Positions 7,239 through 16,471 are shown, counted from the first letter of the stretch. The stretch: DNA of 64,000 nucleotides from CAVWCW01 sp963753615 (GCA_963753615.1 CAVWCW010000003.1:411373-475372), one strand, 5' to 3'. Notes: generated by a model not told the origin, from the sequence alone. Translations and numbers: made by a program.

Positions 7239-9281
7239 ATGGCAAAAGATAAGCAAGCGCAAACGGCCAAGGGTAAAGCAGGTGGTGGAAAGCTTGCCCG
7301 GCGCCAGAGAGCGATCGGGGCCGGCCTGGAAAAGCTGGGCAAGAAATTCGAGAAAATACATGACCGGCAGAAGCGGTTGCGCCGACAGGGGCGTGACCGT
7401 AAGCACGAGAACCTCGCTTTCGCCCGTGAACTGCGCAAGCTGCAACGCAAGACCAATGGGCTACTGGACCAGCTCTCCGGGCTCAAGGCAGACGGCCGGC
7501 GCATGGAACAGCGCATGGCCGCCGATCTCCTAAGCGCGGGCGAGGTGAGCGCTTCGCTGGCCAGCTATGACAGCCGGCTCGCGATTACCGATCTACGGCT
7601 GGAAAAATTGCAGGGCCGCGGGCGTGAGCTAGAGCGGTTGGGCCTGCAGATGAGCGGCCGTGCCGACGCCTTGGAGCGCCACATTCGCGTCATGCAGGAG
7701 GAACTCCGCAGCTATACCCAGGCCGCCAGCGAGGCGCTTACCCTGCCCGTCGAGTCGGAACAGGCGCGGGATGCGGAGGCGCCCGAGGTGGTTAACGGCT
7801 CCGCGAACGGTGAAGGGCGCCCTTCCGGCAACGGACAGGGCTCCAATGTGTTGGCCTTTCGTAAAGCTGAGCAGGGGGAGGCCGGGATCGATGAACGCCT
7901 GCTCGAGGATCTGGATAAAAGAATCTCCGGGCTGGAGCGGCTAGCCGGAGGACTGGACGAGCGGATTCAGGGCTTCGGCCTGGCCATGCGCGATCTGGAG
8001 GACGGCCAGCGCCAGCTTCGGGGCGAGCAGGAGAGCATCCGGCAGTGGCTTGAGCACCAGGGGGAGGAACTGTTTGCCGGACAGGACGCCCTGCGGGCTC
8101 AGACCGCGCGACTGGATTCCGATCTCCAGGAGCTGAGCCAGATCCGGAGTGCAGACCGCGAGATCCTGACCCGTCTCGACCGCGACAGCGGCGACTGGGC
8201 TGAACGCATCGATCGCCTGGAGCGGCAGTTGGCCGCCTCCGACTCCAGGGCGCAGGACCTGGCCGGTCAGGTCGAGGGGCTCGAATCCACGGCACACGCG
8301 CTCAGGAGCGATGCGGAACAACGGCTGGATGAGAGCCGTTCGTTGCTGGATCGGACCGCCAATCTGGACCGGGGCGTGGAACAGGTACGGGCGGTCGGCA
8401 GCGAGCTCCAGAAGCGTATCGGGGCGTTGGACGCGGCCGACGGGCGGCTGAAGAAGGGGCATCGGGAACTGGCCGAATGGACTGGCGCTATGAGCGCGGA
8501 ATCCGCCGCCATGGCCGGCCGCCAGCGCCGGCTCGGCCTCGGGCTGGGTTTGCTGGGGTTGTTGCTGCTGGGGCTGGCAATTGCGGGCTACTGGCTCTTC
8601 GACAGCCGCTTCGAGCGCCAGACCCGGACCTTCGCCCAGGACCTGGCGGAGTTGCAGCAGGGGCTGGAGGCCGGGGAAGACCGACTCGACGTCCAAGCTG
8701 CGGAGCTGAAGCGCGTCGCGCAAGCCGGCGAGGCGTCGGCCGGCAGCGTGAATGGAATCGATAAAGTCGATGGCCTATTCGGCTCCGAATACCATCTGTT
8801 GATTGCGCAGCGCCAGGACCTCGGAATGGTACAAGGTGAGTTGGAGGAACTGCGAGCCGAGCAGGGGCGACTGTTGGCCCGGGCGGAGCGCATGGAGGAA
8901 GCGCTCAAGGAATTCGACGCGCGGCAGGGTTCTCTGAGCTCCGGGGTAATTGCGCCAGCGCCGTCCGCACCGGCGCCGGATGGAGTGCTCGGCCCCGACT
9001 GGATCGCGGCCCAGGACCCGGCCGGCTATACCATCCAGATCGTTGCCGCTCACGACCCCAAGGTCATTGCGCGCACCGTCCAGGCGCAAGCCTATTCCGT
9101 CGACCTGGCCCAGTACCGGCGTCTGCGCAACGGGCGCGACTGGTATGTGCTGGTTCACGGGAGCTATCCGGACCTGAAGGCGGCCCTGGCCGCCCTGGGT
9201 CGGCTGCCGGCGGCGGTTCAGAAACACGGGCCCTGGATCCGGAGCTTCGGCTCCGTTCAGCGGCAACTGGCTCGCCGCTGA
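7239..9281 (+). CDS. Large coiled-coil membrane protein with C-terminal SPOR-like domain
   Basis: A 680-residue protein. Residues about 20-425 are a long charged heptad-rich coiled coil (repeated LERLxxQ, LDRDSGDWAERIDRLERQL style). One transmembrane segment lies at about 431-452 (LGLGLGLLGLLLLGLAIAGY). A second short coil follows, then a Pro/Ala linker, and the C-terminus (about 592-675, GYTIQIVAAHDPKVIARTVQ ... DWYVLVHGSYPDLKAALAAL) has the SPOR fold pattern of DamX-type proteins. SPOR domains bind denuded septal peptidoglycan, so the C-terminus should be periplasmic and the coil cytoplasmic. It lies about 100 bp after the CHAD gene and before the SixA-Nudix gene, suggesting a shared operon. 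A link between polyphosphate and envelope is possible but untested. Confidence 0.85.
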   Translation: MAKDKQAQTAKGKAGGGKLARRQRAIGAGLEKLGKKFEKIHDRQKRLRRQGRDRKHENLAFARELRKLQRKTNGLLDQLSGLKADGRRMEQRMAADLLSAGEVSASLASYDSRLAITDLRLEKLQGRGRELERLGLQMSGRADALERHIRVMQEELRSYTQAASEALTLPVESEQARDAEAPEVVNGSANGEGRPSGNGQGSNVLAFRKAEQGEAGIDERLLEDLDKRISGLERLAGGLDERIQGFGLAMRDLEDGQRQLRGEQESIRQWLEHQGEELFAGQDALRAQTARLDSDLQELSQIRSADREILTRLDRDSGDWAERIDRLERQLAASDSRAQDLAGQVEGLESTAHALRSDAEQRLDESRSLLDRTANLDRGVEQVRAVGSELQKRIGALDAADGRLKKGHRELAEWTGAMSAESAAMAGRQRRLGLGLGLLGLLLLGLAIAGYWLFDSRFERQTRTFAQDLAELQQGLEAGEDRLDVQAAELKRVAQAGEASAGSVNGIDKVDGLFGSEYHLLIAQRQDLGMVQGELEELRAEQGRLLARAERMEEALKEFDARQGSLSSGVIAPAPSAPAPDGVLGPDWIAAQDPAGYTIQIVAAHDPKVIARTVQAQAYSVDLAQYRRLRNGRDWYVLVHGSYPDLKAALAALGRLPAAVQKHGPWIRSFGSVQRQLARR

Positions 9282-9313
9282 GGCGGTCATCCACCTGATT
9301 TCGAGGAGCCGCG

Positions 9314-10291
9314 ATGACCCGAGAACTATTGCTGCTGCGCCACGGCAAGTCGGACTGGAACACAGGCCTGCCGGACTTTGAACGGCCGCTCAAGGAGCGC
9401 GGCCGGCGCGGTTCTCAACAGGTCGGCAACTGGCTGCTGGAGCAGGGCCTGCTGCCGGACCTGGTCTTGAGCTCCGATGCCGAGCGCGCCCGCGGCAGCG
9501 CTCGTGAGGCCTGCCATACCATGGGTCTGCCGCTGGCGTGCCTGCGATGGGAGCCTCGCATCTACGCCGCCGGCCTCGAGAAACTGCTCGCGGTGCTCCG
9601 GGATCAGTCTGCGGGCCCCGAGCGGGTGATGCTGGTGGGGCACAACCCCGGACTGGAACTGCTGTTGCAGCACCTCGCGGGCCCAGGTCTGGAAACCCCA
9701 GCCGACGGCAAGCTGTTACCCACCGCTAGCCTGGCCCGATTGCAGATGCCGCTCGAATGGGGCTCTTTGGCAGAGGGCTGCGCTCGGCTGGAGACGATTA
9801 AACGTCCCGCGGATTTACCCCTGACCTTTCCGTTTCACGGGCCGGACGGTATCGAGCAACGTGAGCGCCCGGCCTATTATTACGATCAGTCGGCGGCGAT
9901 CCCCTACCGTCATCGAAAGGGCAAGCCCGAGATTCTGCTTATTCGGTCCCGCAGCGGCCGGCGTTGGGTGATGCCCAAGGGCATTCGTGAGCCAGACCTC
10001 AGCCACGCCGAATCCGCCGCCAAGGAGGCGTGGGAAGAGGCTGGAGCCCGGGGTCGAGTCGGCGCCGAGCCCCTGGGCGAGTACCGTTACGCCAAGTGGG
10101 GTGCTGAGTGCCGAGTCGAGGTCTATCCTCTGGCGGTCGAAGACCTGGCCGACGAGTGGGAAGAGGGTTACCGCGAGCGTGAATGGCTTCGGCCCAAGGC
10201 GGCCGCCAAGCTGCTGCAGCCCGAGGCCCTCCGCAAGCTGGTACGCAAGCTGGACAAGCGCCTGAAGAAGGGCGGAGCCGGGCTGCCATGA
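9314..10291 (+). CDS. Fusion of SixA-type histidine phosphatase and Nudix hydrolase
   Basis: A 325-residue two-domain protein. Residues 1-165 are a histidine phosphatase of the SixA type: LLLLRHGKSDWN carries the catalytic RHG and VMLVGHNPGLE the second histidine. Residues about 185-315 are a Nudix hydrolase: WVMPKGIREPD, then a Nudix box ending ESAAKEAWEEAGARG, with Lys in place of the usual first Arg. The MPKG form resembles Nudix enzymes acting on diadenosine or inositol polyphosphates. Mycobacterial MutT1 also pairs these domains, but in the reverse order (Nudix first). The start has GAGG 9 bases upstream. It overlaps the next gene by 4 bp (ATGA). Substrate is unknown; polyphosphorylated nucleotides fit the neighbourhood. 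Confidence 0.92.
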   Translation: MTRELLLLRHGKSDWNTGLPDFERPLKERGRRGSQQVGNWLLEQGLLPDLVLSSDAERARGSAREACHTMGLPLACLRWEPRIYAAGLEKLLAVLRDQSAGPERVMLVGHNPGLELLLQHLAGPGLETPADGKLLPTASLARLQMPLEWGSLAEGCARLETIKRPADLPLTFPFHGPDGIEQRERPAYYYDQSAAIPYRHRKGKPEILLIRSRSGRRWVMPKGIREPDLSHAESAAKEAWEEAGARGRVGAEPLGEYRYAKWGAECRVEVYPLAVEDLADEWEEGYREREWLRPKAAAKLLQPEALRKLVRKLDKRLKKGGAGLP

Positions 10292-10752
10292 ACCGGCGCT
10301 GGACCATCGGCGTCGGCGAACGCAGCTTGCGCCGGCGCAATATCGCTTGGGGACTCCTGCTCAGCGCGCTGATGGTGGGGGTCGTTGTCTACCAGAATCA
10401 GCACAATCCCAAGGAGTACAACGATGTCCTGCTCTGGTCGGTCGTGGGTTTCGTGGTCTTGGCGAATCTGGTCAACTATGTGCGCTATCGGCGCTGGCTT
10501 CGGCGCAGCGCCGAACACTACCTGGAACTCACGGGCGACCGTCTGGCCTTCTCCACCGGCGGCGAGGTCTCTACCCTGGAACTGACCGAGATCACGGCCC
10601 TGCGCGTATTTCGCCGCTCCGGCGAAGCGCGCCATATCCAACTGTTGCTGCCCAACAATCGCGGCATTCGTCTGGAGGGTTACGACGACCTCGAGGGCTT
10701 GTCGTCTGCCCTTGCCGAGCGATTGCCCGCCGAAAAGATCATGGACAAGTAA
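10288..10752 (+). CDS. Small membrane protein with PH-like domain
   Basis: A 154-residue protein whose ATG overlaps the preceding stop (ATGA), implying translational coupling. It begins with a basic MNRRWTIGVGERSLRRRN, has two transmembrane segments (about 19-35 and 50-67, WGLLLSALMVGVVVYQ and LLWSVVGFVVLANLVNYV), then a soluble beta-rich stretch (YLELTGDRLAFSTGGEVSTL ... RGIRLEGYDDLEGLSSAL) like bacterial PH-type domains. No catalytic motif is visible and the exact family is not certain. It closes the CHAD/SPOR/SixA-Nudix operon. Confidence 0.8.
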   Translation: MNRRWTIGVGERSLRRRNIAWGLLLSALMVGVVVYQNQHNPKEYNDVLLWSVVGFVVLANLVNYVRYRRWLRRSAEHYLELTGDRLAFSTGGEVSTLELTEITALRVFRRSGEARHIQLLLPNNRGIRLEGYDDLEGLSSALAERLPAEKIMDK

Positions 10753-10914
10753 CCGCGAGCGGCGATTCCTCGCAACCTAGAGGCCCGCCGCAAACACCTT
10801 AGTTGATGCCCCTCGTCGCCGCGTGAACCGGATCTTTCAGCGACGGGTTTTTCCGTCGGCGTGCCTTGATGCCCTCCCAGGCATGGTCTTGCAACGGGTG
10901 CTATTCGGAAAAAG

Positions 10915-10941
10915 AAAAGCCCGCCTATAGAGCGGGCTTTT
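10915..10941 (-). terminator. Strong rho-independent terminator, possibly bidirectional
   Basis: AAAAGCCCGC-CTATAGA-GCGGGCTTTT is a perfect 10-bp stem. It lies 20 bases after the stop of the 45-residue membrane protein gene on the minus strand, and also downstream of the plus-strand operon ending at 10752, so it could serve both convergent units. Confidence 0.85.
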
Positions 10942-10961
10942 CCGAGGTGAGGGCCTGAACG

Positions 10962-11099
10962 TTACAAAGCACTGACTTGCACGGTTGCCCAGACGAAGAA
11001 TCCGAACATGATAATGGCTCCGCCAAGCAGGACCGGAAGCATAGATTGCGACTGCTTCGATTCGTCGCTGTCACGGGTAGATCCGTCGAGTCTATCCAT
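10962..11099 (-). CDS. 45-residue single-pass membrane protein
   Basis: A short gene encoding MDRLDGSTRDSDESKQSQSM followed by LPVLLGGAIIMFGFFVWA and TVQVSAL, then TAA. Support is good for its size: GGAG sits 7 bases before the ATG, there is one clean transmembrane helix after a polar acidic N-terminus, and a strong terminator follows 20 bases after the stop. A second stand-alone gene at 62315-62440 has the same plan and a similar helix (LFLLAGSVIFAMFIWAFF), so the two may be homologous. Function is unknown; small helices like this often sit in respiratory or transport complexes, but nothing here says which. Confidence 0.8.
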   Translation of the reverse strand: MDRLDGSTRDSDESKQSQSMLPVLLGGAIIMFGFFVWATVQVSAL

Positions 11100-11426
11100 T
11101 TGTGGGCTCCATTTTTTTCAACTTCAGGGAAATGTATCCGACCTCGAAACCTCTGGATCGGTGCTTGGACCTTTGGCTCCCCAGCCGAGGCGCCTTCCTG
11201 GTTCCACGCTGGGAAAAAGCATAACGGCTGGGATTGGCAGAGGCTGTAATCAGGTTCCGATAAAGCTGTAGGAAAAATCCGAGCGCAGTCGAAATCGACC
11301 CTTCTTCACAATTCTCAACGAAGGTGAGGAACCCTGGTGCCGGTTCAACTGGCGGTTATTTCTGGCATCAAGGCTTAATGCCGTGTAGTGGGCCGCTGCC
11401 GGCTGAAATATGTCTTCATGGTGACG

Positions 11427-11575
11427 CTGAAAGAAGCACGCCCTGGCATTTTGCAGCACGGCTTTCGAAAACTGGGTTTCCGAAAGCTGTCATATTCAGG
11501 CAGTTGAACGCCTAAAAATGGCCTGGCATCCTGACCCGCACGGGAAACGCGATTGAAGTCAGCGTTTTCTTAGTG
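11427..11575 (+). repeat. Dispersed structured repeat, copy 2
   Basis: Matches copy 4 (37625-37770) nearly end to end: CCTGGCATTTTGCAGCACGG, GCTTTCG (11461-11467) pairing with CGAAAGC (11481-11487), ATTCAGGC...GCCT, CCTGGCATCCTG, and CGGGAAACGC...GCGTTTTC. It is the only recognisable content in the 838-base gap 11100-11937 before the haem-sensor gene; the flanking stretches show no gene. Confidence 0.8.
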
Positions 11576-11937
11576 GCAAGGCGGGGCAGTTCGGGCCGGC
11601 GAGACGTCGTGATCCCCCGAAATCGGGTGCTGCGAATCGACTGGCCGGAGTCTGTTCAACGGCGAATTGACAGCGCGCAACTATCGTTCGGAAAATAGTT
11701 AAAAAGTGATACTTGGACCCCTTGCCCGGTTGACAGTTCGCAACGACAGAAACGATATTGAGAGGGCCGTTGGGCGGCTGGTTAAGGTGATTCGCCAAGA
11801 ACCCTCCCGGAGCGATACGAGAATACAAGTGCTCGGGTCAGGTTTTTTTTCGATTGACGAATTCGGTTCCGCTTTCCAGTCTCTCCCGCGGCGAGATTCC
11901 ACCCATTTTTGGAACTCATCACCGAAGGAGAAATCCA

Positions 11938-12828
11938 GTGGCAACAGACATCGGCAGACGCAGTCTTGCGAAAAAATTCAACCTATCCCTGGTCCTGCTG
12001 TACTTGATCAGCATTGTGATCGCTGCTCCCAGCGTTTACCTATTTACCAAGCAACAGGTCTACGCCCGTGCGAACGAGGATCTGGTGCTGCTCGTGGACG
12101 TGGTGAAATCGATCCAGGATTACGTCGCCACGGACCTGCGCCCGCACCTGATGAAGCAGGACATCTTTTATACACCGGCCGTTTCCGGCATCGTCGCCAC
12201 GGCGCGCATTGCGGGTTACCTGAGCGAAAAGCAGCCGCAATATTACATAAAGAACGCCTCGGATAATCCGCTGAACCCGAAAAATGAGGCGCTGGGCTTG
12301 GAGGACGAGTTGCTCAAACGTTTCCGCAAGGACCGGGGTCTTTCCGCGCTGAGCGAAGAGGGTGTGATCGGGGGTAAGGCGTATCTGGTCAGCTCGGCGC
12401 CGAAGGTGAGCAAGAAAGGCTGCCTGCGCTGCCACGGAGACCCGGCCAAGGCGCCGGAGGACCAGAAGGTCAGCTTTACCGGGGACATGGGGTACGGCTA
12501 CCAGACCGGAGACGTAGTGGGTGTGAGTTTGGTCGGCGTGCCCCTAGCCGACGTTCAGGCCCTTAGTCTGGAACGCAGCCTGTACGTTATCGGCGGCATT
12601 ACGCTGCTGTTTGCCATTCTGTTCATTGTGGTCAATATGTTGGTCAAAAGCCTTATTCTCGTTCCGATCAGGAACATCACAGAAGTGGCGACCGCAGTGA
12701 GCAAGGGCGATCTCAATCGCGCGGTTACCGTTGCCGAGCGCAACGACGAGATCTCGGATCTCGGTCAAGCGTTCGAACTCATGCGGCGCAGCTTGATTAC
12801 CGCGATGAAACATCTGAAAGGGAAGTAA
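11938..12828 (+). CDS. Membrane sensor with haem-binding Tll0287-like (DUF3365) domain and HAMP
   Basis: A 296-residue protein starting at GTG 11938, which has AAGGAG 7 bases upstream; the longer open frame from 11854 lacks this. It has a transmembrane helix at about 14-34, a periplasmic Tll0287-like domain (DUF3365) with the c-type haem motif CLRCH at residues 162-166, a second helix at about 214-237 and a HAMP domain (LVPIRNITEVATAVSKGDLN). It then stops: no kinase, cyclase or methyl-accepting output is attached. It could signal to a partner or be a HAMP-only redox or gas sensor. The convergent PATAN-like gene downstream is a plausible but unproven partner. Confidence 0.9.
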   Translation: MATDIGRRSLAKKFNLSLVLLYLISIVIAAPSVYLFTKQQVYARANEDLVLLVDVVKSIQDYVATDLRPHLMKQDIFYTPAVSGIVATARIAGYLSEKQPQYYIKNASDNPLNPKNEALGLEDELLKRFRKDRGLSALSEEGVIGGKAYLVSSAPKVSKKGCLRCHGDPAKAPEDQKVSFTGDMGYGYQTGDVVGVSLVGVPLADVQALSLERSLYVIGGITLLFAILFIVVNMLVKSLILVPIRNITEVATAVSKGDLNRAVTVAERNDEISDLGQAFELMRRSLITAMKHLKGK

Positions 12829-12846
12829 ATCCTTACCGGCAGGTTG

Positions 12847-12868
12847 GGGGCCGCCGCAAGGCGGCCCC
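12847..12868. terminator. GC-rich hairpin between convergent genes
   Basis: Perfect 9-bp stem GGGGCCGCC-GCAA-GGCGGCCCC, 18 bases after the haem-sensor stop, followed by ATCAGTTATT. The U-tract is weak but position and stem fit a terminator. Confidence 0.6.
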
Positions 12869-13037
12869 ATCAGTTATTAGGGGCAACCTCCCGGGGGCTT
12901 TGCCGGGAATGCGAGAGGGGGAACGAAGAGGGGCGGCGCTCCGCCGCGTAAGCCGATCAAGTTTCTGACCGGCGGACCAGCTTACTCCCGACGCGGGTCA
13001 GGGTACGGCGAGGAAGGGCGGTGGCCGCGGTTCGTGG

Positions 13038-13628
13038 TTATTGTTCAGCCAGCACGCGGCCCAATGCGGCGTGGGCTTTTTCTCTGAACTGGGCCTGCTC
13101 CGACGGATCGTCGATATCTTCGGCCAGTTTCTCGATGAAATCCTTGGTACCTTCCGGACTCGCGCAGAAATCACCCGCAGAACCGAGCGCTCCGTCGAAG
13201 ACGATTCCTGCAATCGGGCCCAGATGCGTCGCCAGGAGGTCTTTCAGTTCCTGGCAGATCTTATCCTTGTCTTCCGAAGAAACGCTTCGTCCGCCAGCGG
13301 TAGCCATTGCCGCGGGAGCGGCGGTGCTCGCGGTTTGCGGCTCCCTCAGTAAGTTCAGGATCTCTGGAGTCGAGGGCAACTCCTGGCTGGAGCCCGCGAG
13401 AGCGGTGGCTTCAAAACGGTAGGTCCCGCTCGCGACATTGCTGATGGGAGTGATCGCCTTACGTCCGCGCTTCGGGCCGAAGTAAAGGGCGCTGATCTTT
13501 CCCTTGTCCAAACCGAATGTGATCACATGGTTGTCGTCGGAGTGGATGAACAGGGTCCCGGTGCTTCTCTTGTCGACCAGGTCGGTCAGAACGTCCAGAA
13601 GTTGGGGAAAGGGTAAACTGTTGGCCAT
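13038..13628 (-). CDS. DUF4388/PATAN-like protein
   Basis: A 196-residue soluble protein. The N-terminal half (residues 5-75, LLDVLTDLVDKRSTGTLFIH ... GLDKGKISALYFGPKRGRKA) has the DUF4388/PATAN pattern of a small effector-binding or scaffold domain common in bacterial signalling. An Ala/Ser linker follows, then a helical domain (ICQELKDLLATHLGPIAGIV ... DFIEKLAEDI) of the type often appended to such proteins. It is convergent with the Tll0287-like sensor gene. No catalytic residues are visible. The start ATG lacks a strong ribosome site. Confidence 0.75.
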   Translation of the reverse strand: MANSLPFPQLLDVLTDLVDKRSTGTLFIHSDDNHVITFGLDKGKISALYFGPKRGRKAITPISNVASGTYRFEATALAGSSQELPSTPEILNLLREPQTASTAAPAAMATAGGRSVSSEDKDKICQELKDLLATHLGPIAGIVFDGALGSAGDFCASPEGTKDFIEKLAEDIDDPSEQAQFREKAHAALGRVLAEQ

Positions 13629-13981
13629 GGCGAAATATTCGTGTGGTGATTCAAATTCTTTGGATGGGCGATGCCTCTGCCCGCCCGTCCTTGAAGCCCT
13701 GGATCTTATTTTCGGCTTGAGCGTAACCTGTCCCCGATTCTACCCGCTTGCGCCGAAAGCTACAAACTTCAACCACGCCCGTGTTCGGGGCTCCCGGCAT
13801 TCCGTTCCGGGACGGACGAACGAAGCGTTTCAGCGCGGCCAGCCCGGCTGGAGCAACGCTGTAGTTTTAGCTTTTCTCTATCTTCCCGCCCATTGACCCT
13901 CGCTCCACCGGGCTGCGCATTGTCGGGGCGTCGGCAGCGGCAAACCGCGGTAACCCCTGTGCCCTTGCTTTCGATCGGATT
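13629..13981. other. Intergenic gap, no gene recognised
   Basis: 353 bases between the DUF4388-like gene and ybbP. Open frames here are short and lack ribosome sites or family resemblance. I see no repeat copy or strong terminator. Confidence 0.6.
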
Positions 13982-16471
13982 TCATGCCCGGCGCAGAATC
14001 TCAATGGGCGGTCGACTCAGCAAGGGATAGACCGCCGCCATCCCGGCGAGGCCGATGCCCAGACCGCCGCCGCCGAGGCCGAGAATCCAGATCCAGGGGT
14101 TGAACTCGAAGCCGAGGGCGAACACCTGTTCGGCCAACAGGTAGCCGGTCAGGCTGGCCCCGACGGCGGCGAGCAGGCCAGCCAAAAGGCCCAAGGTGCC
14201 GAACTCGGCGCCCGCCGCCAGCAGCAGTTGGCGCCGCTTCAGTCCCAAGGTACGCAGCACTGCGGATTCCTGGATGCGCACCTCGCGCCCGGCCTGGATG
14301 CCCGAATAGAGCAGAACTACTCCAGCGGCCAGGGTGAACAAAAACACGTATTCCACCGCCAGGGAGCCGCGGTCCATGATTCCTCGCACCTGGGCCATGA
14401 TCGAGCTGACGTCGAGCTGGGTCACCGCCGGAAATCGTCGCGCCAAGTTATTGAGACGGTCGGCTTGGGCCGGCTCCAGGTAGAAACTGGTGATGAAGGT
14501 GGCCGGGTATTGGTCGAGGGAGCCGGGACTGGCGAGCACGAAAAAGTTGGGGTTGAAGGAGTCCCACTGCACCTGACGCAGGCTGGTGACCGGCCCGCGC
14601 AATTCCTCCCCGGCGATCACGAACTCAAGTTCGTCGCCGAGGCGGACGCCGAGCGTGGCGGCGATGCCTTCCTCCACCGAGAATTGCAGCGGGCCCTGGT
14701 AGTCGGAACCCCACCAGCGTCCCGCTAGTATCCGGTTGTCGGGGGCCAGGTCGGTCCCGGAGGAGAGGTTGAACTCGCGCGCGGCCAGACGCCGGGCGCG
14801 GGGGCTGGCATAAGACTCGGGTTCCACCTGGGCATCGCCGATTGCAGTCAGGCGTGCTCGCAGCATCGGATACAGGCCGGCGCCCTCGATCCCCAGCTCG
14901 TCCAGGTAGGCGTCCAGGTCGGTTACCTCGTCACGCTGGATATTGATCAGGAATTGGTTGGGGGTATCGTCCGCCAGCCGCAACTCCCAGGCCGAAACCA
15001 GGTCCACCCGCACTACGGCGAGCAGCAGCAGGGCCATGATGCCGAGTCCGAAGCCGCTCAGCTGCATCGCGCTGAGCTGGGGGTTGCGGGCCAGCCCCGC
15101 CAGCCCGAAGCGCCAGATGCTGCTGCTGTGGTAGCGCAGCGGGGTAAGCAGTCGCACCAGCAGGCGCGCGCTGATCAGCATCACCAGCAAGGTACCACCC
15201 ATACCGCCAATCACCCGCACCGCCAGCTTGGGGTCGCCGGCCTGCCACACCATGAGCGAGCCGAATGCGAGGAGCGCGGCCCCCAGCGTCAGCCAAAAGC
15301 TGGCCGGCGGCAGACCGAGGTCGCGCCGCAGCACCCGCAACGGCGAGACCGAACCCAGCCGCAGCAGCGGCGCCAGGGCGAAGCCGAACAAGGTAACCAA
15401 GCCGGTGGCGATACCGGCGGCGAGGGGGGCAGGGGAGGGCGGCGGGAGCCCGAGGCTGAACCAGTCCCCCACCAACAGCGCCAGCAGCTGTTGCGCCAGC
15501 ACCCCGAGCAGGCTGCCCGCAAGGCTCGCGAACAGCCCCAGGCCCGCAAGCCGTAGCAGGAACACTCGCAGCACGAAGCCGCGGCTGGCGCCCAGGCAGC
15601 GCAGGATGGCGCCGGTATCGGCCTGGCGCTCGACGAAGCGGCGGGTGGACAAGGCCACCGCCACCCCGCACAGCAGCACCGCCGCCAGGGCCGCCAGGCC
15701 GAGGAAGCGGCTGCCCTGGTCCAGGGCGCTGCGCAGCTCGGGGCGGGCGTTGCCAATATCCTCCAGTTCGGCGCCCTCGGGCAAGCGCGGCTGCAGCCAA
15801 CTGCGGTACGCGGCAACTGCCGCCGGCGCGCCGGCCACCAGGAAACGGTGCTTGACCCGGCTGGCGGGCGTCACCAGCCCGGTGGCGGGCACCTGATCGA
15901 GGGCCAGCAGTACCCGCGGAGCCAGGCGAAACAGATGGCCGCCCCGGTCCGGTTCCCAACGGATCACGCCGTCGATGCGGAACGCCTTGTCGCCCAGGCG
16001 CAACGGGTCGCCGGGGGCGGCCTGCAACAGGCCCAACAGCCGGGGCTCCAGCCACAGGGTGTCTGCCGCGGGAGGTGCGTCGGCCACCCGTTCCGGGCCC
16101 TGGCGTTGGGCACTGATGCGCAGTTCGCCGCGCAGCGGATAACCTGGCCCCACCGCCTTGACCTGCACCAGTTGCGGACCGCGCTCGTCGAGCACCACGC
16201 TGGGGAACTCCAGGGTATGGGCGCTCGCCAGCCCGCGCCCCTCGGCCTCCGCAATCAGGTTCGGCGGCAGCGGGTCGGCGGTCTCCACCACCAGATCGGC
16301 CGCCAGCAGCTCGGCGGCCTGCAGTTCCATGGCCCGCTGTACCCGGTCGGTGAAGAACAGCACCGCGGTCACCGCGCTCACCGCCACCAGCAGGGATACC
16401 GCCAGCAGCCGCAACTCACCGGTGCGCCAGTCCCTGCGCAACAGGCGCCAGGCGAAGGCCAGCTCACTCAT
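13982..16471 (-). CDS. ybbP: ABC transporter permease of the YbbP (FtsX/MacB) family
   Basis: An 829-residue protein with an N-terminal helix (LLAVSLLVAVSAVTAVLFF), a large periplasmic domain and two FtsX-like helix bundles (about residues 255-470 and 700-825). It starts inside the end of ybbA with an 8-bp overlap, so the pair is translationally coupled. YbbA-YbbP systems lie next to tesA in E. coli too, which fits this context. They are thought to work as mechanotransmission ABC complexes rather than importers; the substrate is not established. The long periplasmic insert is typical for the family and the frame is intact. Confidence 0.93.
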   Translation of the reverse strand: MSELAFAWRLLRRDWRTGELRLLAVSLLVAVSAVTAVLFFTDRVQRAMELQAAELLAADLVVETADPLPPNLIAEAEGRGLASAHTLEFPSVVLDERGPQLVQVKAVGPGYPLRGELRISAQRQGPERVADAPPAADTLWLEPRLLGLLQAAPGDPLRLGDKAFRIDGVIRWEPDRGGHLFRLAPRVLLALDQVPATGLVTPASRVKHRFLVAGAPAAVAAYRSWLQPRLPEGAELEDIGNARPELRSALDQGSRFLGLAALAAVLLCGVAVALSTRRFVERQADTGAILRCLGASRGFVLRVFLLRLAGLGLFASLAGSLLGVLAQQLLALLVGDWFSLGLPPPSPAPLAAGIATGLVTLFGFALAPLLRLGSVSPLRVLRRDLGLPPASFWLTLGAALLAFGSLMVWQAGDPKLAVRVIGGMGGTLLVMLISARLLVRLLTPLRYHSSSIWRFGLAGLARNPQLSAMQLSGFGLGIMALLLLAVVRVDLVSAWELRLADDTPNQFLINIQRDEVTDLDAYLDELGIEGAGLYPMLRARLTAIGDAQVEPESYASPRARRLAAREFNLSSGTDLAPDNRILAGRWWGSDYQGPLQFSVEEGIAATLGVRLGDELEFVIAGEELRGPVTSLRQVQWDSFNPNFFVLASPGSLDQYPATFITSFYLEPAQADRLNNLARRFPAVTQLDVSSIMAQVRGIMDRGSLAVEYVFLFTLAAGVVLLYSGIQAGREVRIQESAVLRTLGLKRRQLLLAAGAEFGTLGLLAGLLAAVGASLTGYLLAEQVFALGFEFNPWIWILGLGGGGLGIGLAGMAAVYPLLSRPPIEILRRA

